From the NCBI GenBank assembly GCA_905198295.1, contig CAJKBW010000016.1, forward strand, positions 1-40,517: 40,517 bases of DNA, in the 5' to 3' direction. The notes under the pieces were generated by a model. That model was not told the DNA's origin, did not search any database, and saw only the letters and a list, made by a program, of their open reading frames with translations. This stretch comes from an uncultured Oscillospiraceae bacterium. GTDB taxonomy: Bacteria; Bacillota; Clostridia; Oscillospirales; Acutalibacteraceae. The first letter of the stretch is position 1. Every line of letters begins with the position of its first letter. Below, piece after piece: positions 15,246 to 23,454 of this stretch. Made by a program: the position numbers and the translations under genes.

Positions 15246-15623
15246 ATGTCTGACAAGGTTCTTAAGCTGATCGAAGATGTCAAGGCCCTGACCGTCCTGG
15301 AGCTGTCCGAGCTCGTTAAGGCTCTCGAAGAGGAGTTCGGCGTTTCCGCCGCTGCTCCGGTTGCCGTTGCTGCCGCTCCGGCTGCTGCTGGCGCTGCCGC
15401 TGCTGAAGAGAAGACCGAGTTTGACGTTGTGCTGACCGAAGCTGGCGCGAACAAGATCGCGGTCATCAAGGTTGTCCGCGAACTGACTGGCCTGGGCCTG
15501 AAAGAGGCAAAGGAACTGGTCGACGGCGCTCCGAAGGCTGTCAAGGAAGGCGCTTCCAAGGACGATGCCGAAGCTGTCAAGGCGAAGCTGGAAGAAGCCG
15601 GCGCGAAAGTGGAACTCAAGTAA
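15246..15623 (+). CDS. rplL: 50S ribosomal protein L7/L12
   Basis: This is the multi-copy stalk protein that recruits translational GTPases. The 125-residue protein has the N-terminal dimer domain (KVLKLIEDVKALTVLELSEL), the alanine-rich hinge (about 36-55) and the C-terminal factor-binding domain with KIAVIKVVRELTGLGLKEAK and VDGAPKAVKEG. ATG 15246 is preceded by TGGAGGA. It is 72 bases after rplJ and ends at a strong terminator. Confidence 0.98.
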   Translation: MSDKVLKLIEDVKALTVLELSELVKALEEEFGVSAAAPVAVAAAPAAAGAAAAEEKTEFDVVLTEAGANKIAVIKVVRELTGLGLKEAKELVDGAPKAVKEGASKDDAEAVKAKLEEAGAKVELK

Positions 15624-15645
15624 GTTCTGCTGTCCATACGGATAC

Positions 15646-15686
15646 AAAAGACCCGGGAAAGGCATTGCCTTTCCCGGGTCTTTTTG
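15646..15686 (+). terminator. Terminator of the ribosomal protein block
   Basis: A near-perfect hairpin with arms AGACCCGGGAAAGGC and GCCTTTCCCGGGTCT and loop ATT is followed by TTTTTG. It is the strongest terminator-like structure in this region. Confidence 0.92.
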
Positions 15687-15797
15687 CTGTCTAAAGGCGG
15701 CTCGATCCGCATCACTCAACGTGGAGTAAGGAGACCCGATGTGTTTCCGGCACAACATATACGTCGTGCCCCATCCTTCCGATGCTTTGTCTTCATC

Positions 15798-16379
15798 TCA
15801 CTGTATATGGCGGCGGACAATTTCCTCCAGCTGCTCCCGATCAATCTGGCTGATTGGAAGCGGCGGCTCCGGATTAGCGGTATACGGGGCAATCGCCTTT
15901 TCAAACCATGCAACGTCGTGCCATCCGCCCGCCTTATAGCCGGTGCTGTGATAGGTGCCCAGCCGTACAAAACCCATTGACTCGTGCAGCCGTTCACTCG
16001 CCGGGTTGGGCACTGTAACGCCCGCATACACAGTACGGATCCCCTGCAAACGCAGCATATCCAGCAGAATACGGTACAGCCGCCCGCCCAGCCCCTGCCG
16101 GGTATAAGCCGGGTCGAGATAAACGGACAGCTCGGCATTCCACTGATAGGCTTCGCGGTCCCTCTGCCGATGTGCGTAAGCATAACCGACGACAGCGCCC
16201 TCTTCTTCGCATACAAGATAGGGATACTCCGCCGAAATCGCAGCAATCCGCTCGGCAAAAGCCCGCTCAGAAAGCAGCGCACATTCAAAGGTAACCGGCG
16301 TATCGATATACCCCGCATAAATCCGCAGCAATGCTGCACTGTCGTCCGCCCGGACAAAACGAATGATCAATCCGCACAT
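15798..16379 (-). CDS. GNAT acetyltransferase, phosphinothricin-acetyltransferase type
   Basis: A 193-residue GCN5-related N-acetyltransferase. The order of motifs fits the bar/pat-like branch: IRFVRADDSAALLRIYAGYI at the start, TPVTFE near residue 27, AYQWNAELSVYLDPAYTRQG, then the acetyl-CoA loop TRQGLGGRLYRILLD and the C-terminal NPASERLHESMGFVRLGTY with a following W-H-D-V-W-like strand. Such enzymes acetylate amino groups of small molecules; the physiological substrate is unknown. The start at 16379 has only a weak site (AAGAAG), with a good promoter just upstream. It is a single-gene transcript that converges on rplL. Confidence 0.85.
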   Translation of the reverse strand: MCGLIIRFVRADDSAALLRIYAGYIDTPVTFECALLSERAFAERIAAISAEYPYLVCEEEGAVVGYAYAHRQRDREAYQWNAELSVYLDPAYTRQGLGGRLYRILLDMLRLQGIRTVYAGVTVPNPASERLHESMGFVRLGTYHSTGYKAGGWHDVAWFEKAIAPYTANPEPPLPISQIDREQLEEIVRRHIQ

Positions 16380-16400
16380 CTTCTTTGGTAAGATACCGTC

Positions 16401-16429
16401 AGTTTATCACCTCTGTTCCCCTCTGTCAA
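16401..16429 (-). promoter_or_regulatory. Promoter of the GNAT gene
   Basis: On the minus strand TTGACA (16429-16424) and TAAACT (16406-16401) are separated by 17 bases. The leader to ATG 16379 would be only about 15 bases. Confidence 0.75.
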
Positions 16430-16464
16430 ACGGCGGCTCATACCCCTTGTTCGGGCGGGCATAC

Positions 16465-16839
16465 TAAGATGAGCAGAGTCTCCCCCCGCCTCAGCTTGGC
16501 GCAGAGCAGCGTCTGTCGGCGTTTTCATCCTCGGCGTGCGGTCGAGATCCGCTTCGCGGACTCGGCGAGTTTCGTCTGCGTCGAAACATCGCGACTAGTC
16601 GAGCGCAATGTTTGCCGTTTAGGCAAACTTGCTGAGCACGCGTTGACGCGTGCTCAAGGCGTCCTCAGCCTTGCCAAACGCTGCCCGGCACCGGCTGAGG
16701 TTGAAAATTCGGTGAACAGGGGAGGCAAGCGAGACAAGGCGAGCGACCACGCCAGACTGGCGCATGGTAAGAGAGCGCAACGACGTATCGCTTTTCTCAC
16801 GCCGACGAAATCGGGCTTTGTTCGATCCGGCTCATCTTA
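16465..16839. repeat. Palindrome-rich intergenic repeat, ends TAAGATGAGC
   Basis: About 375 bp with no convincing gene, bounded by the inverted pair TAAGATGAGC (16465-16474) and GCTCATCTTA (16830-16839). Inside are many short perfect hairpins: TCCGC-TTC-GCGGA (about 16547-16559), GTTTGCC-GTTTA-GGCAAAC (about 16610-16628), GAGCACGCGT-TG-ACGCGTGCTC (about 16634-16655), GCCAGACTGGC (about 16751-16761), and a long-range CCTCAGC/GCTGAGG pair (about 16489 and 16693). A 151-codon plus-strand open frame crosses it but has no ribosome binding site and looks like repeat sequence rather than protein. It is probably a repeat element or a heavily structured remnant. Confidence 0.55.
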
Positions 16840-17092
16840 ACCATAGCGCACGCGTACAAACACGATTTTCGCAGCAGTCTTTCCGCCTCTGCTTTGTTAA
16901 AATCCTCGTCAATCCAAAAAGGATTGGCTGCGTTTTATGCCGCGCAGAGTCAAAAATTCTGCACCCGAAAATTCTGCAACCCAAAAGGCGCGGATTGCAG
17001 TGCAATTTTAGACGCAGAGTGCGAGCGATAAGTGGAAAAGTGCCCGCATGGCACGCCTCTTGGGCGTGTTTGTACGCGTGCGCTATGGTTAA
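16837..17092. repeat. MITE-like element with 28-bp perfect terminal repeats
   Basis: A 256-bp segment bounded by a perfect 28-bp inverted repeat (16837-16864 and 17065-17092) that begins TTAACCATAGCGCACGCG at each end. The interior has a small hairpin CAATCC-AAAAA-GGATTG (about 16911-16926), the tandem motif AAATTCTGCA (two copies near 16964-16979), and GTGCC-CGCAT-GGCAC (about 17040-17054). No transposase is present. Its left end overlaps the end of the preceding palindromic repeat by three bases (TTA), so the two may be one nested insertion. The next gene's promoter begins 30 bases after the right end. Confidence 0.7.
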
Positions 17093-17121
17093 CCAGGAAG
17101 GCGCATATACGCTCCAGCTGT

Positions 17122-17150
17122 TTGACGCCCGGCCTTATCTGTGCTAAAGT
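17122..17150 (+). promoter_or_regulatory. Promoter of the asparaginase gene
   Basis: TTGACG (17122-17127) and TAAAGT (17145-17150) are spaced by 17 bases. It lies between the 28-bp-repeat element and the asparaginase gene. Confidence 0.7.
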
Positions 17151-17201
17151 GAATACCGACCCTCATCGGCCTCCGGGCCACCGCGAAAGGATGGATGCAA
17201 A

Positions 17202-18236
17202 ACGAAGCTACTGATTATTTTTACGGGCGGAACGATCGGTTCCGCCCCTGGCGCTGACGGCCTGGCGCCGGATGGCCACACTGCCCGTCTGCTGCTGCAG
17301 CTGTTTGCCTCGCGGCGCCCCACTCCGCTTACAGATATAGTGGAATGGACAATAAGTGAACCGTTGTCCATCCTGTCGGAAAACATAACGCCAACACACT
17401 GGAACCGTCTGCTTGGCGCTCTTCAGCCGGTTTTGCGGGAATGCAGCTCCGCGTATGAGGGAATCGTCATCACCCACGGCACCGATACACTGGCATATAC
17501 CGCCGCCCTGCTCGACCAGCGGCTGGCCGGTGTTTCGCTGCCGATTGTGCTGGTGTCAAGTCAGTTGCCGCTGCAGGATCCTGCTGCAGACGGGGTGGAT
17601 AATCTGGCCGCAGCGGTAGACTTTATTGCCGATACCCATACGCCGGGCGTCTTTGTCGCCTGCCGCAGCAAGAACGGCGGCAGCGCGATCCACCGCGGGA
17701 TTTCGCTGCGCCAATGCGATACCGTGACGGATCAGTTTGCGAGTTTCGGTCCGCCCTTCGGTACCATCGTGGAACATCGCTTCCGACCAGACCGCGGCCC
17801 GCAGCTGTCGGCCGTCCCGCCGCTATCGGTGCCGCCCGGCCGGCTGCTGCCCTGCGTTCTCCCCCTAACCCCTGTACCGGGGTTTGATTATCGCAGCGTA
17901 CAGCTGACCAACGATGTGCGTGCGGTGCTGCACGGCGCCTACCATTCCGGCACCGCCTGCGTCGAAGACGGTAAACACTCGCCGTACAGCCTGCTGTCTC
18001 TGGCGGAGCACTGTCGGGAACGCGGTATCCCGCTGTTTCTGGCGCCGATACGCCGCGAAGTCTACGCCACCAGCCGCGAACTGCGCCGTGCCGGTATTTA
18101 TCCGCTGTACGGCCTGTCCTATGAAGCTGCCTATACCCGGCTGTTGATCGCGTTCAGCTGCTGTGCCGACGCTGCCGAAGCGCTTGACCGGCTTGGACTG
18201 CCGGCACAAAACAACACCGAACGCGCCGGGAATTAA
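17202..18236 (+). CDS. L-asparaginase (type I-like) without canonical start codon
   Basis: A threonine-dependent asparaginase of the AnsA/AnsB fold that hydrolyses L-asparagine to aspartate and ammonia, probably cytoplasmic. Both catalytic threonine motifs are visible: FTGGTIGS near residue 7-14 and THGTDT near residue 94. A further region, LVSSQLPLQDPAADGVDNL, matches the usual TGSQ.P....DG..N block. The reading frame is open from 17148, but no ATG, GTG or TTG lies before the first motif. The natural position for the start is ACG 17202 (ACG AAG CTA CTG, read as MKLLIIF), ten bases after AAAGGA. The first canonical in-frame start, GTG 17340, would delete the first catalytic threonine. So this is either a non-canonical start, a start-codon mutation, or a nearby indel. 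The length would be 344 residues. Confidence 0.75.
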   Translation, partial: TKLLIIFTGGTIGSAPGADGLAPDGHTARLLLQLFASRRPTPLTDIVEWTISEPLSILSENITPTHWNRLLGALQPVLRECSSAYEGIVITHGTDTLAYTAALLDQRLAGVSLPIVLVSSQLPLQDPAADGVDNLAAAVDFIADTHTPGVFVACRSKNGGSAIHRGISLRQCDTVTDQFASFGPPFGTIVEHRFRPDRGPQLSAVPPLSVPPGRLLPCVLPLTPVPGFDYRSVQLTNDVRAVLHGAYHSGTACVEDGKHSPYSLLSLAEHCRERGIPLFLAPIRREVYATSRELRRAGIYPLYGLSYEAAYTRLLIAFSCCADAAEALDRLGLPAQNNTERAGN

Positions 18237-18257
18237 GAAAATCTGCTGCTTTTCTTC

Positions 18258-18286
18258 TTGTTTTTACCACTCTTCCCTGCTATACT
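18258..18286 (+). promoter_or_regulatory. Promoter of the AI-2E-family permease gene
   Basis: TTGTTT (18258-18263) and TATACT (18281-18286) are spaced by 17 bases, within the 183-base gap after the asparaginase gene. Confidence 0.65.
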
Positions 18287-18419
18287 GAATAAAAGCAGAC
18301 CGAACGATACAGGGGAACAAAACGGCCTGCCGGTGTCTTCCCGTTAGTGGTCGGCTTTTGTTCCACTTGCGGCACAAAAGGGCGATGTCTCCCAGTGCGC
18401 GAAAGGATGGATCGTTTTC

Positions 18420-19625
18420 ATGAAACATATGAAGGGCATTGCCACCTGGGTTACGGCATTCATTTTCGCCGTAGCACTGATCGTGGTGTATAAGACCTTT
18501 GACAATTTTTCGGCAATCTGGGGCTTTATCTCCAACCTGCTGAATATCATCAGCCCTTTCGTTTTCGGCTTCGGGCTGGCGTTTCTTCTGTATGCGCCGT
18601 GCAGCAAGTTTGAATCGCTGTTTAAGCGTACGCAAAAACGCTTCCTCACGAAACATGCACGGGGCATATCGATTGCGATCGTATATCTCCTTCTGCTCCT
18701 GCTGCTGTCGCTGCTGTTCTCCTTTGCATTACCGGCTGCTTTCCGCGGCATCATGAGTTTTGTCAGTCAACTGCCCGGCTATCTCGAAACCGCTTATCAG
18801 ACCGTCATGGATTTTGTCGACCGCTTCGGCAAGGATTCCGGCCTGATTTCAAGCGCAGATGTGCACGAAAAGCTGATGGAAATCCAAAATAAGCTGATCG
18901 AAAGCGTCAAGGGTATCACCCCGGAAATGCTGTTCGGCTACCTGCAGAATATCCTGAGTTTCACTTCGTCGCTGTTCAATGTGCTGCTCGGATTTATCAT
19001 CTCGGTCTATATGCTGGCCAGCCGCGAAGCACTGGTGCGGTCGCTGAAATCCATCTGCGGCCTGTTCATGAAGGAAAAATGGATCGCGGCCTGCAGCGAA
19101 TATTCTCATAAAATCTCCAAGATTTTTTACAGCTACTTTTACAGCACGCTGCTCGATGCCTGCCTGATCGGTATCGTTATCAGCATCGGCCTGTGGATTA
19201 TCGGTGTGCCCAACGCGCTGCTGCTGGGCATGATGGTCGGCCTGATGAATATCATCCCCTATTTCGGTGCTATCATTGGCGGGGTCGTTTGTGTAATCAT
19301 CGCGTTCCTGTCCGGTAATATCTACTCCGCGCTGCTGACTGGTATTTACATTATCGTCATGCAGCAGGTCGACGGCAATTTCATTCAGCCCCGCATCGTG
19401 GGCAGCTCGGTCGGCGTACGGCCGATTTATGTCCTGCTGGCCATCACGGTCGGCGGCGGCCTGTTCGGCTTCTGGGGTATCCTGCTCGGCGTGCCGTTTA
19501 TGGCGATCGTGCAGATGCTGCTGCACGACCTGATTGACTACCGCAACGCCCGCAAGCAGAGCCGGCTGGCTGAGGCGACGGCAGGCGATTCGCCGGCAGA
19601 AGACCCGCCGCAGGCGGAAGACTAG
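18420..19625 (+). CDS. AI-2E family transporter (PerM/YtvI-type permease)
   Basis: A 401-residue polytopic membrane protein of the AI-2E transporter family (PF01594 type), members of which move small molecules or ions; the substrate is not predictable. Two N-terminal membrane segments (about 9-29 and 36-60) are followed by a third at 82-103 and a soluble region (about 110-180). Then come the family landmarks NIIPYFGAIIGGVVC (about 276-290) and GVRPIYVLLAITVGGGLFGFWGILLGVP. It ends in an acidic tail (SPAEDPPQAED). ATG 18420 follows AAAGGA by about 12 bases. It is followed by its own terminator and hemW. Confidence 0.9.
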   Translation: MKHMKGIATWVTAFIFAVALIVVYKTFDNFSAIWGFISNLLNIISPFVFGFGLAFLLYAPCSKFESLFKRTQKRFLTKHARGISIAIVYLLLLLLLSLLFSFALPAAFRGIMSFVSQLPGYLETAYQTVMDFVDRFGKDSGLISSADVHEKLMEIQNKLIESVKGITPEMLFGYLQNILSFTSSLFNVLLGFIISVYMLASREALVRSLKSICGLFMKEKWIAACSEYSHKISKIFYSYFYSTLLDACLIGIVISIGLWIIGVPNALLLGMMVGLMNIIPYFGAIIGGVVCVIIAFLSGNIYSALLTGIYIIVMQQVDGNFIQPRIVGSSVGVRPIYVLLAITVGGGLFGFWGILLGVPFMAIVQMLLHDLIDYRNARKQSRLAEATAGDSPAEDPPQAED

Positions 19626-19662
19626 ACAAAACCGCCCGGCCATGTGCCGGGCGGCTGTTTTG
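19626..19662 (+). terminator. Terminator after the AI-2E-family permease gene
   Basis: A nine-base-pair GC stem CCGCCCGGC/GCCGGGCGG (19632-19640 and 19646-19654) is followed by CTGTTTTG. It ends only about 15 bases before the hemW start, so hemW may depend on read-through. Confidence 0.75.
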
Positions 19663-19677
19663 TATCGAGGTGTACCT

Positions 19678-20826
19678 ATGCACGAACCTATTGGTCTGTA
19701 TATCCACGTTCCCTTCTGTGCGTCCAAATGTCCCTACTGCGACTTCTATTCGCTATCCCCCGCCGATACCGGGCTCCTTGACCGCTATACACAGGCAGTG
19801 ACGGATGCGCTGGCATACTGGCGGGAACGTATTGACGCACCGGCGGATACGCTGTATTTCGGCGGCGGCACCCCTTCACTGCTCGGTGAAAAACGGCTGA
19901 CACTCATCCTTGAAGCTGCGGCGCGACATTTCGGCCTGTGCGGTGCCGAAATCACGCTGGAGGCGAATCCTGCGGATGATCTCGCGGGCGTATTCCGCGC
20001 CTTTGCAGCTTCCGGCGGCAACCGGGTATCGCTCGGGATGCAGGCGGCCGGCGACCGGGAACTGGAAAGGCTGGGACGACGGCACCGGCACGCACAGACC
20101 GTCCGTGCGGCAGAGGACCTGCACGCAGCGGGTATCGATAACCTGTCTCTGGATCTGATGCTCGGCATCGAGGAACAGACTTCCGCTTCTCTGGCACATT
20201 CGATCGAAACCTGCCGGCAGCTCGGAGCCCGGCACATTTCCGCCTATCTGCTCAAAATTGAGGCAGGCACTCCCTTTCATGCCCGACGGGACTCGCTGCA
20301 CATACCGGACGATGACGGCATGGCCGCCCTCTATCTGCAGGCTTGCCGGCAGCTCGAGGCGGCCGGTTTCCGGCAGTACGAAATTTCCAACTTTTCCCTT
20401 CCGGGCCGCCGCAGCCGGCATAACAGCAAATACTGGGATCTTCAGCCCTATCTCGGTATCGGCCCATCCGCCCACAGCTTCCTGGAAGGCCGCCGCTTTT
20501 TCTATCCGCGCGACCTGACTGGATTTCTGGCGGGCACGGCTCCGCTGCCGGAAGATCCGGAGGATCGGCAGATTCCGGACGGCGGCGAAGCCGAATACCT
20601 GATGCTGCACCTGCGGCTGACCGAAGGCGTATCCGAATCCGCCTATCACCGCCGTTTCGGCCATCCGCTGCCCGCCGCTTTCCGGCAAAAAGCGGCACTG
20701 CTCGCCCGCCAGTGCGGCGGACGCTGGCTGCGGTGCGACGAAAAAGGGGTGCGCCTGACTCCTGAGGGCTTTCTGCTCTCCAACGCTATCCTCACCCGGC
20801 TGCTGGATGAAACGATCCACGGTTGA
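19678..20826 (+). CDS. hemW: Radical SAM heme chaperone HemW-like (coproporphyrinogen III oxidase family)
   Basis: A 382-residue radical SAM protein. The N-terminus IHVPFCASKCPYCDFYS holds the CxxxCxxC iron-sulfur ligands (C14, C18, C21), and the following C is D as in HemW-type proteins. YFGGGTPS (60-67) and EANP (about 100) are family landmarks, as is YEISNFS (about 235) before a HNSKYW motif. HemW proteins are thought to bind and insert heme; true HemN activity is unlikely. ATG 19678 is chosen over an upstream open frame to 19534 because GAGGTG lies seven bases before it. In many Firmicutes hemW precedes hrcA directly; here two lipoproteins and a small gene intervene. Confidence 0.92.
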   Translation: MHEPIGLYIHVPFCASKCPYCDFYSLSPADTGLLDRYTQAVTDALAYWRERIDAPADTLYFGGGTPSLLGEKRLTLILEAAARHFGLCGAEITLEANPADDLAGVFRAFAASGGNRVSLGMQAAGDRELERLGRRHRHAQTVRAAEDLHAAGIDNLSLDLMLGIEEQTSASLAHSIETCRQLGARHISAYLLKIEAGTPFHARRDSLHIPDDDGMAALYLQACRQLEAAGFRQYEISNFSLPGRRSRHNSKYWDLQPYLGIGPSAHSFLEGRRFFYPRDLTGFLAGTAPLPEDPEDRQIPDGGEAEYLMLHLRLTEGVSESAYHRRFGHPLPAAFRQKAALLARQCGGRWLRCDEKGVRLTPEGFLLSNAILTRLLDETIHG

Positions 20827-20864
20827 AAGCCATCCGGATGCAAAAGCTCCGGATGGCTTTTATT
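20826..20864 (+). terminator. Terminator after hemW
   Basis: A 13-base-pair stem AAAGCCATCCGGA/TCCGGATGGCTTT with a nine-base loop, followed by TATT, starts at the last base of the hemW stop codon. Confidence 0.85.
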
Positions 20865-20912
20865 CTATATGAAATGGCGTGAGCTGTGGAATTTTTTCAA
20901 AGTGATTCTAAA

Positions 20913-20968
20913 TTGTAATCAAATTGTAACTATCCTGTTGTCGCCAAAATTTTCCGGTATGGTATACT
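20913..20968 (+). promoter_or_regulatory. Promoter region with 11-bp-spaced TTGTAA repeats
   Basis: TATACT (20963-20968) has only a poor -35 (TTGTCG, 20938-20943, spacing 19). Just upstream, TTGTAA occurs twice at 11-base spacing (20913-20918 and 20924-20929), the layout of Pho-box half sites (TTxACA-N5 repeats) bound by PhoP/PhoB-type regulators. A weak -35 with direct repeats suggests activator control, but the sequence match is only partial. Confidence 0.4.
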
Positions 20969-21000
20969 GAAGATGACGAATACGCAAAGGAGGCAGAAAT

Positions 21001-22461
21001 ATGCATATTAAACGCCGCATCACATGTCTGTGCATCGGCCTTTCGCTCTGCCTGACCGCCTGCAGAACAGGGAACTCTGCCCCTCAGCAACAGGGACCGG
21101 TTTCCACGCTGCCGCAGGCCGCGTATACTCCCCGGCCTATGCCGCCTCCGGAGGGGCTCTCGGCGATGGAGGGGCATATGCTCTGGCCAGTACAGCGGGT
21201 CACCGGCATGTCGTCCTACGATGGAGAAAAATTCCGGTATGCCTTTATCAATGCCGCCGGGGAAATCGTTACTTCCTCCGACATCATCCGTTTTCATTAC
21301 CAACGGGATGAGAATGACCGTATCGCTTATCTGATTGCCTCCGATGAGCAGCGGGTATATGTTTACACTTTGGACGGCACCAAAATTCTCGATTCTCCCG
21401 GAGAAAATGCGGATGTTTTTCCCGATGAAGGCTTGGCACTCATCACCCTGAGAACGGCCGATAACTACGGAGAGTGGAATACCGAGAACCGTATGACCGT
21501 ATTTTCCCTGTCCTCCGGCGAACCTTTGCTGACCGGGGATTATGTTCATATCAGCCAGATCAGCGGGTATACGGTGCTGCTGATCGATACGCAGCTCCGG
21601 CAATTCGCCTGTGACCTGCGCCAGGGGGAAAACGCCCGTGTTCCGCTGGTCGGATTCCTCACGTCCCGGACGATTACCAACGAGCCGGCGGACTGGAGAT
21701 TGGCTGCCATGACCAGCCCTGAACGCTATGAGGAGGGCGACAACCTGTACGGCTTCGTAGGTCCGGAAGGCGGATGGGCCGTTGAGCCGGTATATCTCGA
21801 TGCCTGCTCCTTCGCCGGGGATTACGCCGCCGTCCAGCTGCCGGATAGCAGCTGGACCTTTATCGACCGCAGCGGGCGGCAGACAGCGGAACACTACACT
21901 CTGCTGCGCACCATCGATGCCCCGTCTTCTCCCCACGGCATTCTTTACGAAACCTCCGATCCGGACACCCCTTATCTGAATGCCCGGCTGCAGCCGGTCG
22001 ATCCGGAGATGCAAAAGGATGGCTGGATCGATGGGGTGTTTTACCGCAGCGGCAAAGCGTTCACCGGGTTTCCGCCGCAATATACGGACATTCTTCTTGC
22101 GGAATGGCCTGTAATCATCGCACGTGACCAGGATACGGCCTATTTCTTCAATGCCGAAACCGGCGTGGGTAAACCGCTGACAGAGCGTTACTGGCGGGCG
22201 ATAAAGCTGCAGGAGCTTTTTTTAATCATGGGCAATCACCACATCGTTCTGGATGCCGACGGCAATGCCTGCCCCGACACGGTTTTTGACCGGTATCCGT
22301 CAGCCGTACGGTATACCGATCCGGAAGACTATACATACGGCGACATGGCAGTTGCACCGGATACATATCTCTGGGTGACTACTGCCAGCTGGCAGGGCTA
22401 CATAGACCACCAGGGCAGCTGGCTTTACCGGGAATCCCGCTTTCAAAATTTGATAGATTGA
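21001..22461 (+). CDS. Lipoprotein with WG-repeat-like segments
   Basis: A 486-residue exported lipoprotein. The signal peptide is MHIKRRITCLCIGLSLCLTA, with a lipobox LTAC and C21 as the lipidated residue, followed by a proline-rich spacer (to about residue 55). The rest is beta-rich with repeats resembling WG repeats: GFVGPEGGWAVEPVYLDACS, SWTFIDRSGRQ and GYIDHQGSWLYRESRF. Tandem copies such as FINAAGEIV and VFYRSG have the same flavour. The function of WG-repeat lipoproteins is not settled; they are thought to be surface binding or scaffold proteins. AAAGGAGG lies seven bases before ATG 21001. The PstS-like lipoprotein gene follows 22 bases later, so the pair is an operon. Confidence 0.75.
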   Translation: MHIKRRITCLCIGLSLCLTACRTGNSAPQQQGPVSTLPQAAYTPRPMPPPEGLSAMEGHMLWPVQRVTGMSSYDGEKFRYAFINAAGEIVTSSDIIRFHYQRDENDRIAYLIASDEQRVYVYTLDGTKILDSPGENADVFPDEGLALITLRTADNYGEWNTENRMTVFSLSSGEPLLTGDYVHISQISGYTVLLIDTQLRQFACDLRQGENARVPLVGFLTSRTITNEPADWRLAAMTSPERYEEGDNLYGFVGPEGGWAVEPVYLDACSFAGDYAAVQLPDSSWTFIDRSGRQTAEHYTLLRTIDAPSSPHGILYETSDPDTPYLNARLQPVDPEMQKDGWIDGVFYRSGKAFTGFPPQYTDILLAEWPVIIARDQDTAYFFNAETGVGKPLTERYWRAIKLQELFLIMGNHHIVLDADGNACPDTVFDRYPSAVRYTDPEDYTYGDMAVAPDTYLWVTTASWQGYIDHQGSWLYRESRFQNLID

Positions 22462-22483
22462 CGACAAAAGGGAGGAAAATGCG

Positions 22484-23380
22484 ATGAAAAGACAGCTTGT
22501 TTTATGGTTGACAGTGATCCTGCTGCTCAGCGGCCTTGCCGGCTGTCGGCAGGCATCGCCCGCCGCTGAAAGCGGCACGGCAGATCGGCCTTTCACCCGG
22601 GACACGCTGCCGCGGCTGGATGGCTCCACCGCCAACATCCCGCTCGCGCTGCTGATGCTGCAGCGGGTGGCCGGCCTTTCCGCCGAGGAGGCGGACACGC
22701 TGGTGAATTTCTCCACCACACCTTATGCCTACGCCGCGCTGGTGGCGGGAACTGCCGATCTGCTGCTGGTCTATGAAGCGGATGAATCCCTTCAGGCGGC
22801 TATCGCCTCTTCCGACATAAAGCTGGAATCGTACCCCATCGGATACGACGCCCTGGTCTTCCTGACCAACACCGGAAACCCGGTTGCCGGCCTTACCACT
22901 GCACAGATTCAGGACATCTATCAGGGGAAAATTACCAACTGGAACGAGGTCGGCGGCGAGAACAAAAGCATTGAGGCCTATCAACGCCCCCAGACCTCCG
23001 GCTCTCAGGCACTGATGTGCAAGCTGGTGATGGGGGATCTGCCGCTTATGGAAGCGCCGGTGGACCGCTATCCTCACGAAATGAGCGGTCTGGTTGATGT
23101 ACTGGCGACCTATAAGAACACCGCAAACGCCCTGGGCTATTCGGTATATTACTATGCGAAGAACATGTACAGCACGCCCGAACTGAAAATGCTGGCGGTG
23201 GACGGCGTACAGCCGGACAACGCCGCCATCGCCGACGGCAGCTATCCGTTTGTCAACCCGTTTTTCGCAATCATTCGCGCAGATGAGCCGGAGAACAGCC
23301 CCGCACGGCAGATGCTCGCCTGGATTCGGTCTTCTGATGGACGGCAGACCATCCTCGATGCCGGTTATGTGGCAGCCTGA
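22484..23380 (+). CDS. PstS-like phosphate/anion-binding lipoprotein
   Basis: A 298-residue lipoprotein: signal peptide MKRQLVLWLTVILLLSGLAG, lipobox LAGC, C21. The mature part is a type II periplasmic binding protein of the PstS-like kind: LPRLDGSTANIPLA (about 41-54), then LTTAQIQDIYQGKITNWNEV (about 139-158), and RPQTSGSQ, the anion-binding loop usual in phosphate binders. No PstC, PstA or PstB genes are nearby, so it may work in signalling or with a distant permease rather than as the standard phosphate ABC component. It is cotranscribed with the upstream WG-repeat-like lipoprotein gene and ends at a terminator shared with the opposite strand. Confidence 0.85.
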   Translation: MKRQLVLWLTVILLLSGLAGCRQASPAAESGTADRPFTRDTLPRLDGSTANIPLALLMLQRVAGLSAEEADTLVNFSTTPYAYAALVAGTADLLLVYEADESLQAAIASSDIKLESYPIGYDALVFLTNTGNPVAGLTTAQIQDIYQGKITNWNEVGGENKSIEAYQRPQTSGSQALMCKLVMGDLPLMEAPVDRYPHEMSGLVDVLATYKNTANALGYSVYYYAKNMYSTPELKMLAVDGVQPDNAAIADGSYPFVNPFFAIIRADEPENSPARQMLAWIRSSDGRQTILDAGYVAA

Positions 23381-23404
23381 AGTGAAAATTGTCCGCAATG
23401 CAGC

Positions 23405-23441
23405 AAAACGCCCCGTCCCAAACAGGACAGGGCGTTTTTTC
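23405..23441. terminator. Bidirectional terminator between convergent genes
   Basis: The stem ACGCCC..GTCC/GGAC..GGGCGT has one mismatch and a loop CAAACA. It is flanked by AAAA on the left and TTTTTT on the right, so it can act for the PstS-like gene (plus) and the HPr-like gene (minus). Confidence 0.8.
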
Positions 23442-23454
23442 GCCGTAAAACAGA

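Noticed and set aside
16385..16840. 151-codon plus-strand open frame in the repeat region
   Set aside because: No ribosome binding site, starts inside the GNAT promoter, and its sequence is made of short palindromes. It is better explained as repeat DNA.
16830..17092. CRISPR or direct-repeat array
   Set aside because: The repeats are inverted termini and single hairpins, not regularly spaced direct repeats.
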